Counted from the first letter of the stretch, positions 43,355-52,362 are shown. The stretch: DNA of 64,000 bases from JAMXLO01 sp963812505 (GCA_963812505.1 CAWEVM010000018.1:124001-188000); one strand, 5' to 3'. A program made the numbers and translations. The notes: generated by a model not told the origin, from the sequence alone.

Positions 43355-44245
43355 ATGGTCAAGACAGTACGCACGCCGAAGCTGGAGATTGCTTATCAGG
43401 AATTCGGTCCGACGGATGGCGCGCCCGTGATTCTGCTGCATGGTTGGCCTTCCGATCCGCATGACTGGGATGGCGTCGCACCGCCGCTTGCTGCCAGCGG
43501 ATGTCGGGTGCTGGTGCCTTGGCTGCGTGGCTTTGGACCTACGCAGTTCCTCGACTCTGCGACGCCGCGATCAGGGCAGCAGGCGGCCCTCGGATCGGAT
43601 GTGCGCGATTTCATGGATGCGCTTGGTATCCGGCAGGCGCTTCTTGGCGGGTATGACTGGGGTGGTCGCGGCGCATGCGTGACGGCAGCCTTGTGGCCAG
43701 AGCGCGTGTTTGGGCTGGTGTCGATCAACGGCTACAGCATTCAGAACATTCCCAGTTCCGGTAAACCGGCCGCGGCCGCGCAGGAACATCGCCATTGGTA
43801 CCAGTGGTATTTCCACACGGAACGCGGCCGCGCGGGTCTGCGGCAGAATGGCCGCGACATTGCCCGTCTGCTATGGCGGCTCTGGTCACCGAACTGGCAC
43901 TTCGACGAGGCAACGTTCGTGGCGACGGCGGAGAGCTTTCAGAATCCCGATTTTGTCGATGTGACGATCCAGTCTTATCGGCATCGCTATGGCAACGCCC
44001 CCGGCGATCCGACGCTGGATGCGTTCGAACAGCGTCTGGCCGCACAACCTTCGATTACGGTGCCGACCATTGTGCTGCACGGTGCGTGCGATGGGGTAGG
44101 TCCAGCTGAGCAGTCCGAAGGTCACGCGCGGCATTTCACGGCGCGCTATGAGCGGCGAGTGATTCCGGTTGCCGGACATTTCCTGGCGCGTGAAACGCCG
44201 GAAGCGGTGGTGCAGGCAGTGCGCGATCTCCTTGCATCAAGTTGA
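43355..44245 (+). CDS. Alpha/beta hydrolase with aspartate nucleophile (epoxide hydrolase / haloacid dehalogenase-like)
   Basis: This is a 296-residue alpha/beta-hydrolase. The oxyanion motif is 'VILLHGWPSDPHDWDGVAPP', the nucleophile elbow is 'ALLGGYDWGGRGACVTAALW' with Asp in place of Ser, and the catalytic His is in 'VIPVAGHFLARETPEAVV'. An Asp nucleophile with HGWP is typical of epoxide hydrolases and haloalkane/fluoroacetate dehalogenases. The cap domain is rich in Trp and Tyr ('HRHWYQWYFHTERGRAGL'). ATG 43355 is one choice; GTG 43346, overlapping the previous stop, is another. The physiological substrate is not known. Confidence 0.85.
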   Translation: MVKTVRTPKLEIAYQEFGPTDGAPVILLHGWPSDPHDWDGVAPPLAASGCRVLVPWLRGFGPTQFLDSATPRSGQQAALGSDVRDFMDALGIRQALLGGYDWGGRGACVTAALWPERVFGLVSINGYSIQNIPSSGKPAAAAQEHRHWYQWYFHTERGRAGLRQNGRDIARLLWRLWSPNWHFDEATFVATAESFQNPDFVDVTIQSYRHRYGNAPGDPTLDAFEQRLAAQPSITVPTIVLHGACDGVGPAEQSEGHARHFTARYERRVIPVAGHFLARETPEAVVQAVRDLLASS

Positions 44246-44267
44246 CAATGCGCACGGGAGAGAACAC

Positions 44268-45908
44268 ATGACCGGCAACAGCGCTTATCTGACGGGACTC
44301 GAGCGCAACCAGGCCAACTATGCTCCTCTCACGCCGCTGACCTTTTTGGCACGCGCGGCGTATGTTCATCCGGAGCATCCTTCGGTCATCCATGGGGCGC
44401 AGCGCTTCGTCTGGCGCGAGACCTATGCGCGCTGTCGCCGTCTTGCATCGGCGCTGGCGCGGCGAGGGATCGGCAAGAACGACACGGTCGCGGTGATGGC
44501 ACCGAACATCCCTGCGATGTACGAGGCGCATTTCGGTGTGCCGATGTGTGGCGCGGTGCTGAACACGCTGAACACACGACTTGATGCGGAGACGATCGCC
44601 TTCATGCTGCGTCATGGCGGCGCTCGCGCGCTGATCACCGATCGCGAATTCTCCGCGACGATCGAGCAGGCGCTGGCGCTGCTGGACGAGCGGCCTTTCG
44701 TGATCGACATCGATGATCCAGGTTATCAGGGTGGCAAGAGGCTGGGCGAGATCGATTACGAGGCGTTTCTGGCCGAAGGCGATCCGGATTACGCATGGCA
44801 AGGGCCTGTGGACGAGTGGGATGCGATCTCGCTCAACTACACATCGGGCACGACGGGCGATCCGAAGGGTGTCGTCTATCACCATCGCGGCGCTTATCTG
44901 AATGCGATCAGCAACGTGTTGGACTGGGACATGCCGTCGCACGCTGTGTATCTGTGGACGCTGCCTATGTTCCACTGCAACGGCTGGTGTTTCCCGTGGA
45001 CGCTGGCCGAGCGTGCCGGGACAAGCGTGTGCTTGCGGCGCGTCGAGGCGAAGGCGGCGCTCGATGCAATTCGCGACCACCACGCGACGCATATGTGCGG
45101 CGCGCCCATCGTGTATTCAATGCTGATCAATGCATCCGAGGACCTGCGGCGCGGCATCGATCATCGAATGGTCGGGCAGATCGCCGGCGCCGCACCGCCG
45201 GCCGTGATCATTGAGGGTGCCGAGGAGATCGGCATCGAGCTTACCCATGTCTATGGCCTGACGGAGACGTACGGGCCGGCTTCCGTCTGTGCCAAACATG
45301 TCGCCTGGAGCGCGATGCCGATCGATCAGCGCGCGGAGCGCAACGGACGCCAAGGTGTACGGGTGCCGATGCAGGAGGCGATGACTGTGCTCGATCCCAC
45401 GACGATGTCGCCAGTGCCGTGGGATGGCGAGACGATGGGCGAGATCATGTTCCGAGGCAACATCACGATGAAGGGGTACCTGAAAAATCCGAAGGCGACG
45501 GATGCCGCGTTCGCCGGCGGCTGGTTCCATACTGGCGACCTCGGCGTGATGCAGCAGGATGGCTATGTGAAAATTCGTGATCGCTCGAAGGACATCATCA
45601 TCTCCGGCGGCGAGAACATTTCCTCGATCGAGGTGGAGGAGGCACTGTACCACCACCCTGCCGTGCTGGGCGCCGCCGTGGTGGCGCAGCCGGATGACAA
45701 GTGGGGTGAGACGCCCTGTGCATTCATCGAGCTGAAGCCCGGCGCCAGCGTGACCGAGGATGAGCTGCGCGACTTCTGCCGCGAGCACATGGCGCGCTTC
45801 AAGGTGCCGAAGAGCTTTGTGTTCCGCGAGCTTCCAAAGACTTCGACCGGGAAGATCCAGAAGTTCGTGCTGCGCGATCTCGCGAAATCTGTGAACGCGA
45901 TCGAGTAG
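44268..45908 (+). CDS. Acyl-CoA synthetase (AMP-forming)
   Basis: This 546-residue adenylate-forming ligase activates a carboxylic acid with ATP and CoA. The phosphate loop is 'LNYTSGTTGDPKGVVYHHRG', the adenine contact is 'ELTHVYGLTETYGPASVCAK', the hinge is 'GWFHTGDLGVMQQDGYVKIR' followed by 'RSKDIIISGGENISSIEVEE', and the acylation lysine is in 'PKTSTGKIQKFVLRDL'. It most resembles medium-chain or 3-methylmercaptopropionyl-CoA ligase-like proteins. The ATG at 44268 after GGGAGAG is chosen. Its 3' end overlaps the convergent DUF72 gene by 110 bp. Confidence 0.92.
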   Translation: MTGNSAYLTGLERNQANYAPLTPLTFLARAAYVHPEHPSVIHGAQRFVWRETYARCRRLASALARRGIGKNDTVAVMAPNIPAMYEAHFGVPMCGAVLNTLNTRLDAETIAFMLRHGGARALITDREFSATIEQALALLDERPFVIDIDDPGYQGGKRLGEIDYEAFLAEGDPDYAWQGPVDEWDAISLNYTSGTTGDPKGVVYHHRGAYLNAISNVLDWDMPSHAVYLWTLPMFHCNGWCFPWTLAERAGTSVCLRRVEAKAALDAIRDHHATHMCGAPIVYSMLINASEDLRRGIDHRMVGQIAGAAPPAVIIEGAEEIGIELTHVYGLTETYGPASVCAKHVAWSAMPIDQRAERNGRQGVRVPMQEAMTVLDPTTMSPVPWDGETMGEIMFRGNITMKGYLKNPKATDAAFAGGWFHTGDLGVMQQDGYVKIRDRSKDIIISGGENISSIEVEEALYHHPAVLGAAVVAQPDDKWGETPCAFIELKPGASVTEDELRDFCREHMARFKVPKSFVFRELPKTSTGKIQKFVLRDLAKSVNAIE

Positions 45909-46785
45909 GCGCGAGCAACCGATCTACGCGTTCGGTCAGAGCCTTTGCGTCGAACGGTGCGCGCACCTTGGTGTCGTTGTCGAAGTATACGAATACGTCC
46001 CGTCTCCGCTTGCGCCCCTGGCCATCGATGCGCTCGGCTCCCGCTGGCTCGCCGCCCTTCGCCCAAGTCGCGACTCGTGCAGCCCAGTCATCCAGCGCCT
46101 TGTCGTCATAGCCACTGGTATACAGCTCTTCCGAACCGTGCAGCCGGCAGTAGACAAAATCAGACGTGAGGTCCATCAACCGCGGCCATTCCACCGTGTC
46201 GGCGCATGCCAGTGCCACGTCGTATTCGCGCAGCAGCTCGACGAAGGCGGTTGAACGGAAGGTCTCGTTGCGGATTTCGAACGCGTGCCGCATCTTGCGC
46301 TCTGCGTCCACCTTCAGCCAGGCGGGCGCCTTCAGCCGGTGATCGTGCTTGCGTCCGAGGCTGGCGGCCGCGCCGGTATCGTGCGGCAGCAATCTTAGAA
46401 ATTCTTCGATCCTCTCGGCGTCGAAGCGGAAGTTCGGCGGAAACTGCCATAGGATCGGCCCCAGTTTCGAGCCGAGCCGCAGCAGGCCTGAGGCAATGAA
46501 GTTTGCCAAGGGTGTTGCGGCATCGCGCAGCCGTCGTATGTGGGTGATGAAGCGCGGTGCCTTCACCGCGAACACGAAGTTCTCAGGTGCCCGATCGGCC
46601 CAATCGGCGAACGCGTCGGGTCGCTGCATGCCATAGAACGTGCCGTTGATCTCAAGCGAGCTGAACTGGCTCGAGGCGTACTCCAGCTCGCGCTTCTGCG
46701 GCAGGCCCTTCGGATAGAACACGCCGCGCCAGGGCGCGTAGGTCCAGCCGGAGATCCCGATCCGAACAGTTCCCACACGCGCCAT
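45799..46785 (-). CDS. DUF72-family protein
   Basis: This encodes 328 residues of the widespread DUF72 TIM-barrel family. It has 'VRIGISGWTYAPWRGVFYPK', 'FSSLEINGTFYGMQRPDAFA', 'FVFAVKAPRFITHIRRL', 'LGPILWQFPPNFRFDAERI', 'HAFEIRNETF' and 'DFVYCRLHGSEELYTSGYDD', ending the domain at 'RDVFVYFDNDTKVRAPFDA'. The biochemical role of the family is not established. The last 35 or so residues ('RSRSQISRDRAARTSGSSRS') are low-complexity, lie antisense to the acyl-CoA synthetase, and probably arise from loss of an earlier stop. Confidence 0.85.
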   Translation of the reverse strand: MARVGTVRIGISGWTYAPWRGVFYPKGLPQKRELEYASSQFSSLEINGTFYGMQRPDAFADWADRAPENFVFAVKAPRFITHIRRLRDAATPLANFIASGLLRLGSKLGPILWQFPPNFRFDAERIEEFLRLLPHDTGAAASLGRKHDHRLKAPAWLKVDAERKMRHAFEIRNETFRSTAFVELLREYDVALACADTVEWPRLMDLTSDFVYCRLHGSEELYTSGYDDKALDDWAARVATWAKGGEPAGAERIDGQGRKRRRDVFVYFDNDTKVRAPFDAKALTERVDRLLAPTRSRSQISRDRAARTSGSSRSKSLEARGTQSSSAP

Positions 46786-46805
46786 ATGCAGCCTCCCTGG
46801 AGATA

Positions 46806-48197
46806 CTATCCCCCAGGTAGACTGACGCTCTCCCAGCCGGACAGTTTCTCCACGGCGCGGCCGATCCGGAACACCATCGGTTCATCGAATGGCCGCCCGG
46901 CGATCTGCACGCCGATAGGCAGCCCGTTTGCGCCCAACCCGGTCGGCACGCTCATGGCCGGATGGCCGGTGACGTTGAACGGAATGGTCTGGATTGGTGA
47001 CGCTGACGACAGTAAATCGGTCGGTTGATCGAAGCGCGGGGCCGTGTTCAGCGCCGACAGTGTCAGCAGCGCGTCGTAGCGCGTCAGCGCGGCACTGACT
47101 GCGTCGGTCAGTTCGCGGCGAGCGCGCAGCGCATGGATGAAGTCGGCAGCGGTGATCGCGGCGCCGAGGATGAAGCGGCCAGCGGTGATCTCGCCGTAAT
47201 CGAGCAGCCGGGTCTGCATGTCGGACTCATGGATGGCGAAGGCCTCCGCCATCATGATCACGCGCCCGACAGCTGAGAACAACTGGTACTCGGGGAGCTC
47301 GACGTCCTCCACCATAGCGCCCGCTGTCCGCAATTGCGCCGCGGTGCGGTCAAGGCCTGCGACCACCTCGGCTGTCGTCGCCGGGGCGGTGGCAAAGAAT
47401 GCACGCGGAATTCCGATGCGCAGACCGGCCACTCCCTTCTCGATATCCGCACGATAGTTGGGAACAGGCACGTCAGCGCTGGCGGGATCCCGGGGATCGT
47501 GGCCGGCGAGCACCTGGAGAGTAATGGCTGCATCTTCGACGCTGCGGGTCAGCGGGCCGATGTGGTCAAGCGTCCAGGACAGCGGAAACACGCCACGGCG
47601 CGAGACGCGACCATAGGTTGGCTTGATGCCGACCGTGCCGCACCAGGCCGCTGGTCCACGGATCGAGCCGCCGGTGTCGGAGCCCATTGCCATACGCACC
47701 ATGCGCGCGCCGATCGCGGTACCGGAGCCGGACGAAGAACCTCCTGTGATATGCTCGGGATTCCACGGATTGCGCGATGGTGGAAATGGAAGATCGAAGC
47801 TAGGACCGCCGATGGCGAACTCGTGCGTGGCGAGCTTGCCTAATAATACGCCGCCGGCTTCGCGCAGTCGCGCGGCGGCGACGCTGTCCTCCTTTGGCAC
47901 GACATTCAGGCGCAACTTTGAATGGCAGGTCGTGCGGATGCCGGCTGTGTCGTAAATGTCCTTCAGCGCGTACGGGATGCCATGGAACGGCCCGCGGTCA
48001 CGCCCTGCCTGCAGTTCCGCATCGGCGCGGCGAGCATCTTCCAGGGCGCGATCTTCGGTCACCAGCACGAAGGCGTGCAACGCTCCGTCGCGCGCAGCCA
48101 CGCGGGACAGCGCGTCGCGTGCAAGCGCTTCCGCGGTGACAGCGCGGGCGCGGAGGAGGCGGGCCATTTCGGCGATTGAGAGATCCTGCGTGTCCAT
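46806..48197 (-). CDS. Amidase-signature family hydrolase (AtzE/GatA-like)
   Basis: This 463-residue amidase has the Ser-cisSer-Lys triad: K79 in 'GIPYALKDIYDTAGIRTTC', the cis-serine in 'TGGSSSGSGTAIGARMVR' (about 153-160) and the nucleophile S178 in 'MAMGSDTGGSIRGPAAWCG'. It hydrolyses an amide or carbamoyl-type bond. Its ATG overlaps the stop of a 66-residue AtzG-like gene (TAATG). Such pairs form GatCA-like complexes, for example AtzE-AtzG acting on 1-carboxybiuret. The C-terminal 'LPIGVQIAGRPFDEPMVFRI' is typical of the family. Confidence 0.93.
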   Translation of the reverse strand: MDTQDLSIAEMARLLRARAVTAEALARDALSRVAARDGALHAFVLVTEDRALEDARRADAELQAGRDRGPFHGIPYALKDIYDTAGIRTTCHSKLRLNVVPKEDSVAAARLREAGGVLLGKLATHEFAIGGPSFDLPFPPSRNPWNPEHITGGSSSGSGTAIGARMVRMAMGSDTGGSIRGPAAWCGTVGIKPTYGRVSRRGVFPLSWTLDHIGPLTRSVEDAAITLQVLAGHDPRDPASADVPVPNYRADIEKGVAGLRIGIPRAFFATAPATTAEVVAGLDRTAAQLRTAGAMVEDVELPEYQLFSAVGRVIMMAEAFAIHESDMQTRLLDYGEITAGRFILGAAITAADFIHALRARRELTDAVSAALTRYDALLTLSALNTAPRFDQPTDLLSSASPIQTIPFNVTGHPAMSVPTGLGANGLPIGVQIAGRPFDEPMVFRIGRAVEKLSGWESVSLPGG

Positions 48198-48397
48198 TAC
48201 CGGTCCTCCAGACGGAAGACATTTGACGGTTCCGCCTCTGGCCCGTACCGGCCGTGGAGCAATGCAATCTGGCCGCGCAGATCCGCATAGGCAGCGAGCG
48301 CCGCGGCGCGGCGTTGAGGCGGAACGGTTATGCCGGCGCGCGCCATCAGGCAGTCAAATTCGGCTGCCAGCGCTTCCGGGGAGAGAGGCTCGGCCAC
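48197..48397 (-). CDS. AtzG-like (DUF4089-type) small amidase partner
   Basis: This 66-residue protein begins 'MAEPLSPEALAAEFDCLMAR' and ends 'PEAEPSNVFRLEDR', with a helix 'PPQRRAAALAAYADLRGQIA' between. The pattern matches the small GatC-like subunits encoded before AtzE-type amidases. In the known pair it wraps the amidase and is needed for its stability. Overlap of its stop with the amidase start (TAATG) fits 1:1 production. It is divergent from the hydroxybenzoate monooxygenase gene, with 78 bp between starts. Confidence 0.75.
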   Translation of the reverse strand: MAEPLSPEALAAEFDCLMARAGITVPPQRRAAALAAYADLRGQIALLHGRYGPEAEPSNVFRLEDR

Positions 48398-48475
48398 GTC
48401 GGGTCCTCCAGCTGAAGTTTCGGCGATTATGCACGCGAGATGCGGGCCGGCTACACTCGGGGCGAAGGAGGCGAG

Positions 48476-49648
48476 ATGCGCACTCAGGTTGGCATCGTCG
48501 GCGCGGGCCCGGCAGGGCTGTTGTTATCGCATCTGCTGCATCTGGAGGGCATCGAGTCCATCGTGCTCGAGGCACGATCGCGCGACTATGTTGAGAACAG
48601 AATTCGTGCCGGCGTGCTGGAATACGGCACCGAGCAGCTGCTGAACAACTCGGGTGTCGGTGAGCGAATGCGTTGCGAAGGCATGCTGCACCCAGGCGTG
48701 GTCATACGCTTTGGGTGTGCCGATCACCGCATTGATTTTGCCGATCTCGTCGGCAAGCACGTGATGGTCTACAGCCAGCACAAGGTGGTTCAGGACCTGA
48801 TCGCGGCACGTCTCGCCGCCGGTGGCCAGATCGTGTTCGAGGCCGACGAGGTCAGCGTGCATGACTTCCAGGCTGGCGCCCCACGCATACGCTATCTGCA
48901 TGAGGGCGTGGTGCAGAACCTCGAATGCGACATCCTTGCTGGCTGCGATGGCTTTCATGGCGTCTGCCGTCGATCAATTCCGAATAGCCGTCTGCGTATA
49001 TTCGAGCGCGAATATCCGTTTGGATGGCTGGGTATCCTGGCCGAGACATCGCCTCCCGCGGAAGAGAATGTATATGTCAGCCACGAACGCGGTTTCGCAT
49101 TGCTGGCAATGCGGTCTCCGACTCTGAGCCGGCTTTATTTGCAGTGCGCACCGGACGAGGACCTCGCGGCGTGGTCAGATGATCGGATCTGGGCGGAGTT
49201 GCAGACGCGGGCAGCGCGGGACGGGTTCAGCATGGCCGAGGGGCCGATCATCCAGCGCGGGGTCACTCCGATGCGGAGTTTTGTGGTGGAACCGATGCAG
49301 TGCGGGCGCCTGTACCTTGCCGGAGATGCCGCGCACATTGTGCCACCGACGGGGGCGAAGGGTCTGAACCTGGCCGCCGCAGACGTCGCCGTGCTGACGC
49401 GGGCCATCGTCGCGTTCTATCGGCAAGCGACGACCGACCGGCTGGACGCCTATTCGGCGACGTGTCTGCGGCGGATCTGGAAAGTGCAGCGGTTCTCCTG
49501 GTGGATGACGACGCTGCTGCACCGGTTCTTCGATCACACGCCGTTCGAACAGCGCATCCAGGCGGCGGAGCTCGACTACGTGTTCAGTTCGCGCGCTGCG
49601 TCATTGGCACTGGCGGAGAACTACGTCGGGCTGCCGCTGGAGGAATAG
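48476..49648 (+). CDS. pobA: 4-hydroxybenzoate 3-monooxygenase
   Basis: This 390-residue FAD monooxygenase converts 4-hydroxybenzoate to protocatechuate with NADPH and oxygen. It has 'TQVGIVGAGPAGLLLSHLL', the family-specific 'EARSRDYVENRIRAGVLEYG', the internal 'ILAGCDGFHGVCRRSIPNS' and the second FAD motif 'LYLAGDAAHIVPPTGAKGLN'. Length equals that of classical PobA. A strong GAAGGAGG precedes ATG 48476. The usual partner regulator pobR and the pca genes are not in this window. The MFS transporter at 15.2 kb is far away. Confidence 0.93.
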   Translation: MRTQVGIVGAGPAGLLLSHLLHLEGIESIVLEARSRDYVENRIRAGVLEYGTEQLLNNSGVGERMRCEGMLHPGVVIRFGCADHRIDFADLVGKHVMVYSQHKVVQDLIAARLAAGGQIVFEADEVSVHDFQAGAPRIRYLHEGVVQNLECDILAGCDGFHGVCRRSIPNSRLRIFEREYPFGWLGILAETSPPAEENVYVSHERGFALLAMRSPTLSRLYLQCAPDEDLAAWSDDRIWAELQTRAARDGFSMAEGPIIQRGVTPMRSFVVEPMQCGRLYLAGDAAHIVPPTGAKGLNLAAADVAVLTRAIVAFYRQATTDRLDAYSATCLRRIWKVQRFSWWMTTLLHRFFDHTPFEQRIQAAELDYVFSSRAASLALAENYVGLPLEE

Positions 49649-49652
49649 CGGC

Positions 49653-50498
49653 CTACGCTTCGACCACCCGCTGCGTTTGCACACCGAGCCCTTCGACCGA
49701 CAGCCTCATCGTGTCCCCGACCTTCAGAAACACGGGGTTCGGCTTCACACCCTGACCGACCCCAGGCGGCGTACCGGTCGCAATGACATCACCCGCGTGC
49801 AGCGTGATGAAGTGGCTGACATAGCTCACCAATTTCACCACACCGAAGATCATCGTCTTGGTCGTGCCGTTCTGCATCCGCTTGCCGTTCACTTCGGTCC
49901 ATAGTGGGAGTGCCTGCGGGTCGGGGATCTCATCCTTCGTCACCACCCACGGGCCGGTCGGACCGAATGTATCGCAGCCTTTGCCCTTGTCCCATGTGCC
50001 GGCGCGCTCGATCTGGAACTCGCGTTCGGACACGTCGTTGCAGACGCAGTAGCCTGCGACGTGGTCCAGCGCTTCCTTCTCGGACACATACCGCGCGGTC
50101 TTGCCGATGACGATGCCGAGCTCAACCTCCCAATCGAGCTTCTTCGATCCGCGCGGCAGCTTCACGTCGTCATTTGGTCCGCACAGCGCGCCGAGCGATT
50201 TGAGGAAGATGATCGGCTCCTTCGGCACAGGCATACCGGCCTCGGCCGCATGATCGGCGTAGTTGAGCCCGATGCAGACGTAGTTCACCGGTCGTGCCAC
50301 GCAGGAGCCAAGCCGCACACCAGAATCGATTTTTGGCAAAGTGGCCGGATTGATGCCGGCGATCATCTTCAACGCAGGGTCAGACAGAGCGAATCCGTCG
50401 ATATCGCGCACCACGGTGGAAAGGCAGCGGATCGTGCCATCATTCGCCAACATCGCGGGCCTTTCGGCGCCAAACGGGCCGTAGCGTAGCAGCTTCAT
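49653..50498 (-). CDS. Fumarylacetoacetate hydrolase-family protein (2,4-diketo sugar-acid hydrolase-like)
   Basis: This 281-residue FAH-fold enzyme has 'YVCIGLNYADHAAEAGMPVP', metal ligands in 'KKLDWEVELGIVIGKTARYV' (Glu-x-Glu) and the preceding Glu/Asp region, 'GYCVCNDVSEREFQIERAG', and 'DVIATGTPPGVGQGVKPNP'. This subgroup includes 2,4-diketo-3-deoxy-L-fuconate hydrolase, 5-hydroxy-2,4-dioxopentanoate hydrolase and ureidoglycolate lyase. The neighbouring SDR and IlvD-type dehydratase favour a non-phosphorylative sugar-acid route in which it splits a 2,4-diketo acid to pyruvate plus a small acid. It follows the SDR gene by 14 bp. Confidence 0.88.
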   Translation of the reverse strand: MKLLRYGPFGAERPAMLANDGTIRCLSTVVRDIDGFALSDPALKMIAGINPATLPKIDSGVRLGSCVARPVNYVCIGLNYADHAAEAGMPVPKEPIIFLKSLGALCGPNDDVKLPRGSKKLDWEVELGIVIGKTARYVSEKEALDHVAGYCVCNDVSEREFQIERAGTWDKGKGCDTFGPTGPWVVTKDEIPDPQALPLWTEVNGKRMQNGTTKTMIFGVVKLVSYVSHFITLHAGDVIATGTPPGVGQGVKPNPVFLKVGDTMRLSVEGLGVQTQRVVEA

Positions 50499-50512
50499 TA
50501 TTCTATCCTCTC

Positions 50513-51262
50513 CTACAGCGTGAGCCCGCCATCGATAACGACGGCTTGCCCAGTGATGAATTGTGCGGCATCCGACGCGAGATACACGGCGAGCGCGCCG
50601 ATCTCGTCCGGCGTGCCAAGCCGGCCCATCGGTTGACGATCGACGAACGCCTGGTGCGCCGCCTGAACCGAACCCGCCTGCGCCGCGTTTGCCTCGATGC
50701 GCTCTTCCAGACTAGGCGTCAGTACCGTGCCGGGGCAAAGGCAGTTGCAGCGTATGCCATGCTTTATGTAGTCGGTCGCCACCGACTTGGTCATGCCGAT
50801 CACCGCCGCCTTGGTGGCGCTGTAGATGAAGCGGTTCGGCACGCCTTTCAGGCTGCTCGATACCGACGCCATGTTCAGGATCACACCACTCCCGCGCGCC
50901 ACCATTCCTGGCACAAACGCCCGCATCGTGCGAAACATCGAGTGCACATTCAGTTCAAACGCCAAATTCCACTCATCGTCGGTCGCCTCCAGCAACGTGC
51001 CCTGGTGCACAAAGCCCGCGCAGTTGAACAGGATATCGATCGTGCCGGCGTCGCGCGCGGCGCGGGCAATGTCGTCCGCGCGCAGCACGTCGAGGCCGGC
51101 TGTGCGGATGCTGTCCGACGCGATCGCCTGGACCTTCGCGGCGTCGATGTCGGTCGCGATCACGCGCGCGCCAGCGGCGGCAAAGGCGAGCGCGGTGGCG
51201 CGCCCGATGCCCTGTCCGGCGGCCGTGACGAAGGCGGTCTTGTTCGCAAGCTGTCCAGGCAT
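50513..51262 (-). CDS. Short-chain dehydrogenase, 2-keto-3-deoxy sugar-acid dehydrogenase-like
   Basis: This 249-residue SDR has 'TAFVTAAGQGIGRATALAFA', 'VIATDIDAAKVQAIA' (Asp for NAD(H)), 'IDILFNCAGFVHQGTLLEAT', 'ILNMASVSSSLKGVPNRFIY', the catalytic 'FIYSATKAAVIGMTKSVATD' and 'ITGQAVVIDGGLTL'. It resembles 2-keto-3-deoxy-L-fuconate dehydrogenase and DHRS6/BDH2-type proteins. Position just before the FAH hydrolase supports oxidation of a 2-keto-3-deoxy acid to its 2,4-diketo form. The exact sugar is not known. Confidence 0.88.
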   Translation of the reverse strand: MPGQLANKTAFVTAAGQGIGRATALAFAAAGARVIATDIDAAKVQAIASDSIRTAGLDVLRADDIARAARDAGTIDILFNCAGFVHQGTLLEATDDEWNLAFELNVHSMFRTMRAFVPGMVARGSGVILNMASVSSSLKGVPNRFIYSATKAAVIGMTKSVATDYIKHGIRCNCLCPGTVLTPSLEERIEANAAQAGSVQAAHQAFVDRQPMGRLGTPDEIGALAVYLASDAAQFITGQAVVIDGGLTL

Positions 51263-51291
51263 GGCGTGCCTCCGATACGAGGTTTCCGACT

Positions 51292-52362
51292 TCAGCGGAA
51301 GGCCCGGCGAATGCGTCCCCAGTCCTCGATCGCATGTTCCTGCCCGGGCGGGATCGAGAACACGACCTGATTGAATCCAGCATCGGCCAGCGCAGCGACG
51401 CGCTGCGTCAGATCGGCCACCGTGCCGATGAACGATGTCTGCCGGATCATCTCGGCGGTGATGAAGGGTCGTTCGTCGGGACGGACGAACATGAGATGGC
51501 CGCGGTGATTGGACAGATAATAGGCGTCGGCCGGCTTGAAGTTGCGCGCATGCGCGACATAGGCCTCGACGGACGGCGCGAATTCCGGCCGCATCGCCAA
51601 TGGGGTGGGGTGGCCGGCCAATGCCGTATCCGCCGCTCGATGCAGCAGCATTGCCGCACGCGGCGCAGCGAGCGCCATGCCGCGTGGGCCGTCGACCGGT
51701 TCGCCATCCTCCAGCACCGCGCCGCCGATCCAGGCGATCGCGCGCAGGTCGTCGCGCGGCCGGCTGGCCTCCTGCCAGGCCGCGCGCATCTGCTCCAGCG
51801 TTGCTGTGCCACGCGCGACATCGGCAACATTGTCGATCCAGTTGGCTCCGAGCTTCGCGGTAAGCTTGCGCGCCCGCGGGCCAGAGGCGGCAATGAACAG
51901 CGGGATGGGATCCTGTATGTTGATGAGGCCAAGCTCGGGATTGAGCATGCGGATCGGCCGGCGCCTGCCTTCAAGCTCCATCTCGACGGTCTCGCCGCGC
52001 AACAGGGCCTGGATGATCCGGATGTATTCCTCCATGTCGGCGAGCTTCACGGCGCCGAGACCCATTGTGCGGCGGCCCGTGAATCCGGTGCTGATGCCAA
52101 ATGCGATGCGTCCCGGTGCGAGTTTGTTCAGCGAGGCCAACGCGTTGGCAGCGACCGGCGCGATGCGGTTGGAAGGGATCAGCACGCCGGTGCCGAGTGT
52201 GATGCGCGTCGTCTTCATTGCTGCGGCCGCCATGGCGACGAACGGATCGGCGCTCAGCATCTGCGTGTCGAAGAACCAGGCGTGGGAGAAGCCCAGTTCC
52301 TCCGCGCGACGCACCAGGCGCCACGAGTCCGCGGCGGTAGGGATGGCGATGCCGAACTGCAT
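51292..52362 (-). CDS. LLM-class (luciferase-like) flavin-dependent oxidoreductase
   Basis: This 356-residue protein has the luciferase-like TIM barrel: 'MQFGIAIPTAADSWRLVRRA', 'GFSHAWFFDTQMLSADPFVA', 'RITLGTGVLIPSNRIAPVAA', 'LNKLAPGRIAFGISTGFTGR' and 'PIPLFIAASGPRARKLTAKL'. Members use FMN or F420. Nothing in the sequence decides which, and F420 synthesis is not universal in proteobacteria, so FMN is more likely. It lies 29 bp before the SDR gene in the same direction. Its role in the sugar-acid set is unclear; it may act on a different substrate. Confidence 0.87.
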   Translation of the reverse strand: MQFGIAIPTAADSWRLVRRAEELGFSHAWFFDTQMLSADPFVAMAAAAMKTTRITLGTGVLIPSNRIAPVAANALASLNKLAPGRIAFGISTGFTGRRTMGLGAVKLADMEEYIRIIQALLRGETVEMELEGRRRPIRMLNPELGLINIQDPIPLFIAASGPRARKLTAKLGANWIDNVADVARGTATLEQMRAAWQEASRPRDDLRAIAWIGGAVLEDGEPVDGPRGMALAAPRAAMLLHRAADTALAGHPTPLAMRPEFAPSVEAYVAHARNFKPADAYYLSNHRGHLMFVRPDERPFITAEMIRQTSFIGTVADLTQRVAALADAGFNQVVFSIPPGQEHAIEDWGRIRRAFR

